Positions 41,685 to 48,230 of a stretch of 64,000 nucleotides of DNA are shown one piece after another; the stretch's first letter is position 1, and every line of letters begins with the position of its first letter. The position numbers and the translations under genes were made by a program. Location of the stretch: contig OZ241350.1 of assembly GCA_965200095.1 (NCBI GenBank), positions 1,302,001-1,366,000 of the forward strand, in the 5' to 3' direction. The notes beneath the pieces are model-generated. The model saw nothing but the letters and a program-made list of their open reading frames with translations, did no database searches and was not told the DNA's origin. Source of the stretch: JANQOH01 sp965200095. GTDB lineage: Bacteria; Pseudomonadota; Alphaproteobacteria; UBA7887.

Positions 41685-42008
41685 ATGAGCGAGTCTGCGC
41701 TCCGCGCGATATCGGACGCCTGGCATGGGGATGCGGACTTCCGCGCCGCGGTGGAAGAGAACGCGAAAGCGGCGCTGGCGTCGAAAGGGCTGGAAATCCA
41801 CGGGTCGACCGAAGTGAGCGTGGTCGTGGACACCGAAGACACGGCGTACTTCGTGTTCCCGCCGGACCCGAACGAGACTCTGTCCGACATTACGCTCGAC
41901 GGCGTCTCGGGCGGGACCTCCTCCTGTTGGCAGCACTTCCAGCAGATGCAGCAGTTGATGAATGAACCCTGCTGGTTTCCCGGAACCGGGCCGACGGATC
42001 GGGGTTGA
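41685..42008 (+). CDS. NHLP-leader precursor peptide 1 (TOMM/RiPP)
   Basis: 107 residues: a 77-residue leader and a 30-residue core. The leader resembles the nitrile-hydratase alpha-subunit-like leaders (DADFRAAVEENAKAALASKG, EVSVVVDTEDTAYFVFPPDP) and ends LDGVSGG, a Gly-Gly cleavage site. The core has two Cys plus several Ser and Thr (starts TSSCWQHF, later NEPCWFPG), substrates for azoline formation. The leader is closely similar to precursor 2 at 47743; the cores are unrelated. Modification is expected from the YcaO protein at 48231. No transporter or protease for the leader was seen nearby. Confidence 0.82.
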   Translation: MSESALRAISDAWHGDADFRAAVEENAKAALASKGLEIHGSTEVSVVVDTEDTAYFVFPPDPNETLSDITLDGVSGGTSSCWQHFQQMQQLMNEPCWFPGTGPTDRG

Positions 42009-42232
42009 TGTCGGCGGTCGAGGACACGGGGACACGGGGCGGCGCGCCGTAGCGTCCGCGGCCCCGGCGAACGGTTCGGTCTTGCCGCGACGCTGCGGGC
42101 TCCCTGCGGTCGTTCCCCGGAGCGCCGGCGGACGGCCCGCTCCCGGGGGGCCGTGTCCGTCGTCGCCATGGGAAGCGCCGGATGCGAACGCTCCGGCTTG
42201 CCGGCGGCCCCGCGCCGCGCTATTGTCGCCGC

Positions 42233-42487
42233 ATGACCGTCGCCGATATCCCGGCCGGTTTCGATACGCTCGCCGCGACCCGCGATCTCGAGGCGGCCGG
42301 CGTCGAACGCCGCGCCGGCCTGGCCACGAAGACCGATCTGGACAACCTCGAAGCGCGGGTGAACACACGCTTCGCGGAACTCGAAGCGCGGATGTTCAAG
42401 ACCGCCATCTCCATCGTGCTGGCGCAAACCGCGTTGACCGTCGGCTTGATCTTCGGGTTGCTCAAGCCGTTCGGAGTCGCGCCATGA
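42233..42487 (+). CDS. DUF1640-like coiled-coil membrane protein, copy A1
   Basis: 84 residues: MTVADIPAGFDTLAATRDLE, then LATKTDLDNLEARVNTRFAE coiled coil, and a C-terminal membrane helix (ISIVLAQTALTVGLIFGLL). This resembles DUF1640/CCDC90-like proteins. The copy lacks the segment HAEAVVAVVRASR present in A2 and A3 and has one 11-residue unit (TRFAELEARMF). Its stop overlaps the start of B1 (ATGA). Function unknown. Confidence 0.65.
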   Translation: MTVADIPAGFDTLAATRDLEAAGVERRAGLATKTDLDNLEARVNTRFAELEARMFKTAISIVLAQTALTVGLIFGLLKPFGVAP

Positions 42488-42670
42488 ACACGGCGACGTT
42501 CGACGCTCATGCGGCCGTCGAGGCGATCGCCGACACCGTGCGCGTCGCCGTGTCCGAAGGCGTCGCCACGAAGACGGACATCGCCGCCCTTGACGCGAAT
42601 CGCCGCACTCAAGGCGGACCTCTACCGCGCCTTGTGGATACGGGGCGCCGGCGTCGTCGCCCGCGCCGGG
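42484..42670 (+). pseudogene. partner coiled-coil gene B1, frameshifted
   Basis: Starts MNTATFDAHAAVEAIADTVR and reaches ATKTDIAALDA, where two bases are missing relative to the copy at 44020 (GACGCGAATC against GACGCGAAGATC), so the frame is lost before KIAALKADLYRAL. The region 42671-42803 is a spacer repeated at 44134-44255. Confidence 0.65.
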
Positions 42671-42803
42671 CTCGACGCCCCGGGGGCCGCGCGCCGTCGG
42701 GAGGGCGGGGGTGCGGCGGCGAATTTCACCGGCCCGCCCCCGATCGGGGCAATCGCGTTCGCCCCGGCTTGCAGGCGGCCCCGCGCCGCGCTATCGTCGC
42801 CGC

Positions 42804-43118
42804 ATGACCGTCGCCGACATCCCGGCCGGCTTCGATACGCTCGCCGCAACCCGCGACCTTGAGGCGGCCGATATCGAACGCCGCCATGCCGAAGCCGTTG
42901 TTGCGGTCGTGCGCGCAAGCCGCGCCGGCCTGGCCACGAAGGCCGACCTCGACAACCTCGAAGCGCGGGTGAACGGACGCTTCGCGGAACTCGAAGGGCG
43001 GATGAACACGCGCTTCGCAGAACTCGAAGCGCGGATGCTCAAGGCCGCCATCTCCATCGTGCTGGCGCAAACCGCGTTGACCTTCGGGTTGCTCAAATTG
43101 CTCGGAGTCGCGCCATGA
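42804..43118 (+). CDS. DUF1640-like coiled-coil membrane protein, copy A2
   Basis: 104 residues, same N-terminus and membrane helix as A1, with the HAEAVVAVVRASRAGLATK segment and two 11-residue units (GRFAELEGRMN, TRFAELEARML). Overlaps the start of B2 by ATGA. Confidence 0.65.
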   Translation: MTVADIPAGFDTLAATRDLEAADIERRHAEAVVAVVRASRAGLATKADLDNLEARVNGRFAELEGRMNTRFAELEARMLKAAISIVLAQTALTFGLLKLLGVAP

Positions 43119-44133
43119 GCACGGCGACCTTCGACACTCATGCGGCCCTCGGGGCGCTCACCCGCCCGGCGTCGCCGCGAAGGAGCGTGTGAAGAAATTG
43201 GATGCCTCTCACAAATAACGGTGGAGACGCCGACAATACTTCGTCATTCCCGCGAAAGAGCGTGTGAAGAAATCGAACAGCGTTACAAGTACTCGTCATT
43301 CCCGCGAAAGCGGGAATCTCTTTGCGGCGTTTCCGTAAGAAAAACCGGGCCGACATTGCGGGCGGGCGCCTCCGGATTCCCGCTTTCGCGGGAATGACGA
43401 AGTATTATTCGATGAGTATTGTCTTTTACGGCGCCGATACTTCGGAGAACCGGCCGTCACAATGAGAGCCGCCCGATTTCTTCACACGCTCGAAAGCGGG
43501 AATCTATCGCGGCGTTTCCGCAAGGAAAACCGGGTCGGTATAGCGGACGGTCACCCCCGGATTCCCGCTTTCGAGTGTGTGAAGAAATCGAACAGCGTTA
43601 CAGGTACTTGTCATTCCCGCGAAAGCGGGAATCTCTTTGCGGCGTTTCCGTAAGAAAAACCGGGCCGACATTGCGGACGACCGCCTCCGGATTCCCGCTT
43701 TCGCGGGAATGACGAAGTATTATTCGAATGACGAAGTATTATTCGGTGGATATTGTCTTTTACGGCGCCGATACCTCGGCGATCCGGCCGTCACGATGAC
43801 AGCCGCCCGGTTTCTTCACACGCTCGAAAGCGGGAATCCGGGGGCGGTCGTCCACAATATCGGCGCGGTTATTCTTACGGAAACGCCGTAATGACGAAGT
43901 ATTATTCGATGGGTATTGTCTTTTACAATGCCGATACCTCGGCGATCCGTCCGTCACGATGACAGCCGCCCGGTTTCTTCACACGCTCGAAGGCGGGCCT
44001 TGCCGCCCTGCGCGCCGACATCGCCGCCCTTGACGCGAAGATCGCCGCACTCAAGGCCGACCTCTACCGCGCCTTGCGGATACAGGGCGCCGGTCTCGTC
44101 ACCGTCATGGTGGGGATCGAGTTCTTCGGATAG
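43115..44133 (+). pseudogene. partner coiled-coil gene B2, split by a repeat cluster
   Basis: The 5' part (MSTATFDTHAALGALTRP) runs to about 43185. The 3' part resumes at about 43994 (GLAALRADIAALDAKIAALK then ADLYRALRIQGAGLVTVMVG and a stop at 44133). Between them lie about 800 bases of dRS3-like repeats. Joining the ends gives the complete small coiled-coil/membrane protein that B1 and B3 only approximate. Confidence 0.65.
43186..43993 (+). repeat. dRS3-like repeat cluster inserted in gene B2
   Basis: Several dRS3-like inverted repeats with cores (CTTTGCGGCGTTTCCGTAAG) and the motif GTGTGAAGAAATCGAACAGC; also the repeat TATTGTCTTTTACGGCGCCG with CGATACCTCGGCGATCCG. The whole cluster separates the two parts of B2. 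Confidence 0.8.
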
Positions 44134-44316
44134 CCCGGCGTCGCAGCCCGCGCCGGGCTCGACGCCCCGGGGGCCGCGCGCCGTCGGGAGGACGGGGGCG
44201 CGGCGGCGAATTTCACGAACCCGCCGCTGACCGGGACAATCGCGTTCGCCACGGCTGTCGAGAACAATCGGAATTGACCGGTTTAGGTACCAAACGAGTT
44301 GACCGCTTCGGTTTGG

Positions 44317-44370
44317 CCCGTGTTCCGGCTTCCGAGCCGGCGGCCGCCGGCTCGGAAGCCGGAACACGGG
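44317..44370. repeat. 54-base perfect palindrome in the IS (repeated at 46301-46354)
   Basis: Two 27-base arms without any loop (CCCGTGTTCCGGCTTCCGAG... and its complement), 19 bases beyond the transposase stop. It could end transposase transcription or protect the gene from outside transcription; a T run is absent. Confidence 0.85.
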
Positions 44371-44389
44371 CTGGCCGCGTCGAAGCGGG

Positions 44390-45586
44390 TTACGCGGCTT
44401 CCTCCCTCTCGCCTTCGATGAGCCTTCCTTCCCTGTCGTAATCCGCCAGCCGGCGCGGGCCGGCGAAGACCGCCAGACCGCCATCGGGATACTCGTGCAC
44501 CCGGACCCGGCTCTTCACATAGTGGCGCCGATGCATGTCCGGCGGGATCGAAAGCGTCAGACGCTTGTAGCGCACCGTGTTGTCGTTCCCCACAACCCGG
44601 TCCTCCTGCACGCACAAGATGTCCGCAAGCGCCCCCGCGCCCGCCCACGGCACGAACGCCGAACCCTCGCCTTCCGCCGGAACCGCAAACCGCGCGTTGT
44701 GCGAAGGCACAAACGCATCCCGCAGAAAGCGGTTCGCCGACACCATATCCTCGACCCCGGCAAGGCGCAGTTCCTGAGGCAAACGCTGTTGCAGCGTCCC
44801 GAACATGCGCTCCGACCGGCCCCGCGCTTGCGGCGTGTAGGCCGCGATCAAATCGATGCCCAGATGCGCAAGCGCCCGACCGACCTGCGTCGGCTTCTCC
44901 TTGTCCACCTTCCCCCCGGCCTCCGGCGTGCGCCAGTAGTGGCTCCCGCGATCCGCATAGAGCGAGCAGAACAGGCCATGCGCCTCAATCACCTCGCGCA
45001 AAGCCGAAAAACTGCTCATCGTCCCCTCCTCGGACACGAAAAACGCCGAGTAAATCTCGCTCGTCGCATCGTCCATCGTCACAATCAGGTCCCACCAACG
45101 CCCCGAAACCCACTCATGCCGCGACCCATCCCGGTGCAGCATCATCCCGGGCAACGCACGACGCGCGCGCTTGCGACGATGCGCCCCGCGACGCGGGGCC
45201 GCGCGAACCCGGCCATGCGCCTGCAGCGTCAGACGAACCCAGTTGTAACTCCGACGCACGCCGTGCTCCGACACCAGCTTCTCGTGGAAGTGCTTCGACG
45301 TGAAATCCCAGTAGCGCGTGTCGAACAAATCAAGCACACGCGCAACCTCGTCAACCGCAGCGCGACGCGACGACACACGACCGAGACGGCGGTCGTAAAG
45401 CCCCTCCGCTCCCTCCGCCTCATACCGGTCACGCCAGCGCCGGAACGTCCGCTCGCTGATGCCCAGAACCTCCGCAGCCTCCAGCTGGCTCAACGCGCCG
45501 CCGCGCGTTCGTCCGTAAACCTCCTCAAACCTCATAAGGCGTAGTCCCCGATCCTGCTCCGTCCGACCCATCCCCCAGCCCTCCAC
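44390..45586 (-). CDS. IS transposase, copy 1
   Basis: 398 residues with an N-terminal helix-turn-helix (LSQLEAAEVLGISERTFRRW), a DDE integrase core (WWDLIVTMDDATSEIYSAFF with the first Asp; LFCSLYADRGSHYW with the second; TPQARGRSERMFGTLQQRLP with the Glu) and a C-terminal beta region. This is the ISNCY/IS1202-type layout. It differs from copy 2 by one residue (VRRSYN against VGRSYN). The first in-frame ATG at 45586 was kept; later Mets are possible. Confidence 0.9.
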   Translation of the reverse strand: MEGWGMGRTEQDRGLRLMRFEEVYGRTRGGALSQLEAAEVLGISERTFRRWRDRYEAEGAEGLYDRRLGRVSSRRAAVDEVARVLDLFDTRYWDFTSKHFHEKLVSEHGVRRSYNWVRLTLQAHGRVRAAPRRGAHRRKRARRALPGMMLHRDGSRHEWVSGRWWDLIVTMDDATSEIYSAFFVSEEGTMSSFSALREVIEAHGLFCSLYADRGSHYWRTPEAGGKVDKEKPTQVGRALAHLGIDLIAAYTPQARGRSERMFGTLQQRLPQELRLAGVEDMVSANRFLRDAFVPSHNARFAVPAEGEGSAFVPWAGAGALADILCVQEDRVVGNDNTVRYKRLTLSIPPDMHRRHYVKSRVRVHEYPDGGLAVFAGPRRLADYDREGRLIEGEREEAA

Positions 45587-45696
45587 AGAACAAAAGGGGC
45601 ATGATCCGGACAGAACGCCTGGTACCTACACCGGACAAATCACATGTTAGCGACACACGGCTTGCAGGCGGCCCCGCGCCGGGTTATCGTCGCCGC

Positions 45697-46155
45697 ATGA
45701 CTGTCGCCGACATCCCGGCCGGCTTCGATACGCTCGCCGCAACCCGCGATCTCGAAGCGGCCGGTATCGAACGCCGCCACGCCGAAGCCGTCGTCGCGGT
45801 CGTGCGCGCCAGCCGCGCCGGCCTGGCCACGAAGGCCGATCTCGACAACCTCGAAGCGCGGATGGGCGGACGTTTCGCAGAACTCCAGGCGCAGATGGAC
45901 GGGCGCTTCGCAGAACTCCAGGCGCAGATGGACGGGCGCCTCGCGGAATTCGAAGCGCGGGTGAACGGGCGTTTCGCGGAATCCGATGAGCGGGTGAACG
46001 GGCGCTTCGCGGAATCCGATGAGCGGGTGAACGGGCGCTTCGCGGAACTCGAAGCGCGGATGCTCAAGGTCGCCATCTCCATCGTGCTGGCGCAGACCGC
46101 GTTGACCGTCGGCCTGACCTTCGGGTTGCTCAAGCTGTTCGGAGGCGCGCCATGA
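45697..46155 (+). CDS. DUF1640-like coiled-coil membrane protein, copy A3 (expanded)
   Basis: 152 residues. Same ends as A1 and A2, but six 11-residue units in the coiled coil (GRFAELQAQMD twice, GRLAEFEARVN, GRFAESDERVN twice, GRFAELEARML), so 33-base units have been added in frame. Membrane helix at the C-terminus. Directly behind the IS. Confidence 0.7.
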   Translation: MTVADIPAGFDTLAATRDLEAAGIERRHAEAVVAVVRASRAGLATKADLDNLEARMGGRFAELQAQMDGRFAELQAQMDGRLAEFEARVNGRFAESDERVNGRFAESDERVNGRFAELEARMLKVAISIVLAQTALTVGLTFGLLKLFGGAP

Positions 46156-46211
46156 ACACGGCGACCTTCGACACTCATGCGGCCCTCAGGGCGCTCACCC
46201 GCGCCGGCTGA
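46152..46211 (+). pseudogene. partner coiled-coil gene B3, truncated
   Basis: Reads MNTATFDTHAALRALTRAG and stops; the rest of the gene is absent. The second IS begins 29 bases later. Confidence 0.6.
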
Positions 46212-46239
46212 AACCGCGGGTTCGCCTCCGGCAAGCCTC

Positions 46240-47639
46240 TGTCGAGAACAATCGGAATTGACCGGTTTAGGTACCAAACGAGTTGACCGCTTCGGTTTGG
46301 CCCGTGTTCCGGCTTCCGAGCCGGCGGCCGCCGGCTCGGAAGCCGGAACACGGGCTGGCCGCGTCGAAGCGGGTTACGCGGCTTCCTCCCTCTCGCCTTC
46401 GATGAGCCTTCCTTCCCTGTCGTAATCCGCCAGCCGGCGCGGGCCGGCGAAGACCGCCAGACCGCCATCGGGATACTCGTGCACCCGGACCCGGCTCTTC
46501 ACATAGTGGCGCCGATGCATGTCCGGCGGGATCGAAAGCGTCAGACGCTTGTAGCGCACCGTGTTGTCGTTCCCCACAACCCGGTCCTCCTGCACGCACA
46601 AGATGTCCGCAAGCGCCCCCGCGCCCGCCCACGGCACGAACGCCGAACCCTCGCCTTCCGCCGGAACCGCAAACCGCGCGTTGTGCGAAGGCACAAACGC
46701 ATCCCGCAGAAAGCGGTTCGCCGACACCATATCCTCGACCCCGGCAAGGCGCAGTTCCTGAGGCAAACGCTGTTGCAGCGTCCCGAACATGCGCTCCGAC
46801 CGGCCCCGCGCTTGCGGCGTGTAGGCCGCGATCAAATCGATGCCCAGATGCGCAAGCGCCCGACCGACCTGCGTCGGCTTCTCCTTGTCCACCTTCCCCC
46901 CGGCCTCCGGCGTGCGCCAGTAGTGGCTCCCGCGATCCGCATAGAGCGAGCAGAACAGGCCATGCGCCTCAATCACCTCGCGCAAAGCCGAAAAACTGCT
47001 CATCGTCCCCTCCTCGGACACGAAAAACGCCGAGTAAATCTCGCTCGTCGCATCGTCCATCGTCACAATCAGGTCCCACCAACGCCCCGAAACCCACTCA
47101 TGCCGCGACCCATCCCGGTGCAGCATCATCCCGGGCAACGCACGACGCGCGCGCTTGCGACGATGCGCCCCGCGACGCGGGGCCGCGCGAACCCGGCCAT
47201 GCGCCTGCAGCGTCAGACGAACCCAGTTGTAACTCCGACCCACGCCGTGCTCCGACACCAGCTTCTCGTGGAAGTGCTTCGACGTGAAATCCCAGTAGCG
47301 CGTGTCGAACAAATCAAGCACACGCGCAACCTCGTCAACCGCAGCGCGACGCGACGACACACGACCGAGACGGCGGTCGTAAAGCCCCTCCGCTCCCTCC
47401 GCCTCATACCGGTCACGCCAGCGCCGGAACGTCCGCTCGCTGATGCCCAGAACCTCCGCAGCCTCCAGCTGGCTCAACGCGCCGCCGCGCGTTCGTCCGT
47501 AAACCTCCTCAAACCTCATAAGGCGTAGTCCCCGATCCTGCTCCGTCCGACCCATCCCCCAGCCCTCCACAGAACAAAAGGGGCATGATCCGGACAGAAC
47601 GCCTGGTACCTACACCGGACAAATCACATGTTAGCGACA
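46240..47639. mobile_element. 1400-bp insertion sequence, copy 2
   Basis: Same length and ends as copy 1. Flanked by a 17-base direct repeat CGCCTCCGGCAAGCCTC (46223-46239 and 47640-47656). The right repeat ends exactly where the -35 box of the second precursor gene begins. Confidence 0.9.
46374..47570 (-). CDS. IS transposase, copy 2
   Basis: 398 residues, same as the copy 1 transposase except one Arg-to-Gly difference at VGRSYN. The HTH, DDE core and C-terminus are intact, so either copy could be active. Confidence 0.9.
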   Translation of the reverse strand: MEGWGMGRTEQDRGLRLMRFEEVYGRTRGGALSQLEAAEVLGISERTFRRWRDRYEAEGAEGLYDRRLGRVSSRRAAVDEVARVLDLFDTRYWDFTSKHFHEKLVSEHGVGRSYNWVRLTLQAHGRVRAAPRRGAHRRKRARRALPGMMLHRDGSRHEWVSGRWWDLIVTMDDATSEIYSAFFVSEEGTMSSFSALREVIEAHGLFCSLYADRGSHYWRTPEAGGKVDKEKPTQVGRALAHLGIDLIAAYTPQARGRSERMFGTLQQRLPQELRLAGVEDMVSANRFLRDAFVPSHNARFAVPAEGEGSAFVPWAGAGALADILCVQEDRVVGNDNTVRYKRLTLSIPPDMHRRHYVKSRVRVHEYPDGGLAVFAGPRRLADYDREGRLIEGEREEAA

Positions 47640-47656
47640 CGCCTCCGGCAAGCCTC

Positions 47657-47685
47657 TTGACTTTCGGCGCCCGCTTTGCTATAAG
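47657..47685 (+). promoter_or_regulatory. strong promoter of the second NHLP precursor gene
   Basis: TTGACT (47657-47662), 17 bases, TATAAG (47680-47685); ATG at 47743 with GAGGAGGA as ribosome-binding site. It is the best sigma-70-type promoter noticed in the window and lies against the IS target repeat. Confidence 0.7.
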
Positions 47686-47742
47686 CCCTCTCGTATCGGG
47701 GATGCAGCATCCCCTGAGGGACAAAGTGAGGAGGATGGCGTC

Positions 47743-48066
47743 ATGAACGAGTCCCCGCTCCACGCGATATCGAACATCTACCATGCGGATGCCGGCTTCC
47801 GCGCCGAGGTGGAAGAGGACGCGAAGTCCGCGCTGGCGACGAAGGGGCTGGAAATCCACGGACCGGCCGAGGTGAGCGTGGCCGTGGACACCGAAGACAC
47901 GGTGCATGTGGTGTTCCCGCCGGACCCGAACATGGCGCTCCCCGACGGCGCGCTGGACGCCGTCTCGGGCGGCTGGGGGGGGTACCCCAACGGCTACACC
48001 TACAACGGCAACTACTACTCGACCCGCCAGCTCTCCGCCGGCGGCATGTACGACTCTTCGCGCTAA
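47743..48066 (+). CDS. NHLP-leader precursor peptide 2 (TOMM/RiPP)
   Basis: 107 residues: a 77-residue leader like that of precursor 1 (DAGFRAEVEEDAKSALATKG; VDTEDTVHVVFPPDPN; ends LDAVSGG) and a 30-residue core with no Cys. The core is rich in Gly and Tyr (WGGYPNGYTYNGNYY...), with two Thr and four Ser. A strong terminator follows, then the YcaO gene. Ser/Thr cyclisation, or another modification, is expected; the lack of Cys is notable beside precursor 1. Confidence 0.82.
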   Translation: MNESPLHAISNIYHADAGFRAEVEEDAKSALATKGLEIHGPAEVSVAVDTEDTVHVVFPPDPNMALPDGALDAVSGGWGGYPNGYTYNGNYYSTRQLSAGGMYDSSR

Positions 48067-48085
48067 CCGACTGCGCGAGAGATGA

Positions 48086-48114
48086 GGCGGCGCGCCCGGG
48101 GCGCGCCGCCTTTT
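48086..48114 (+). terminator. intrinsic terminator between precursor 2 and YcaO
   Basis: Perfect 11-base stem (GGCGGCGCGCC, 48086-48096, with its complement at 48100-48110), 3-base loop, then TTTT. Leaky termination here would yield much precursor mRNA and little enzyme mRNA. Confidence 0.8.
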
Positions 48115-48230
48115 CGTTGTCTGCGGCGCCGCGCGCCGTTTCCTTGCGGGCCTGTCGCGGTGTTCGCCGCTCCCGATCCGCGAATGGCGGGACGCGCGCC
48201 GGAGACCGTTCCCCGCGCCGCTCTCCCGCG

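Larger units (their letters stand above)
44256..45655. mobile_element. 1400-bp insertion sequence, copy 1 (IS1202-like)
   Basis: Ends TGTCGAGAACA and, inverted, TGTCGCTAACA, with GGTACC near each end. Carries one transposase (complement of 44390-45586) and a 54-base perfect palindrome beyond the 3' end of that gene. Direct repeat CACGGC (6 bases) flanks it; removing the IS and one repeat restores the DUF1640 cassette spacer seen at 42760. Essentially identical to copy 2, so transposition is recent. Confidence 0.88.

Noticed and set aside
44495..45544. 349-residue plus-strand ORF within the IS (also 46479-47528)
   Set aside because: Antisense of the transposase, which has clear HTH and DDE motifs on the other strand.
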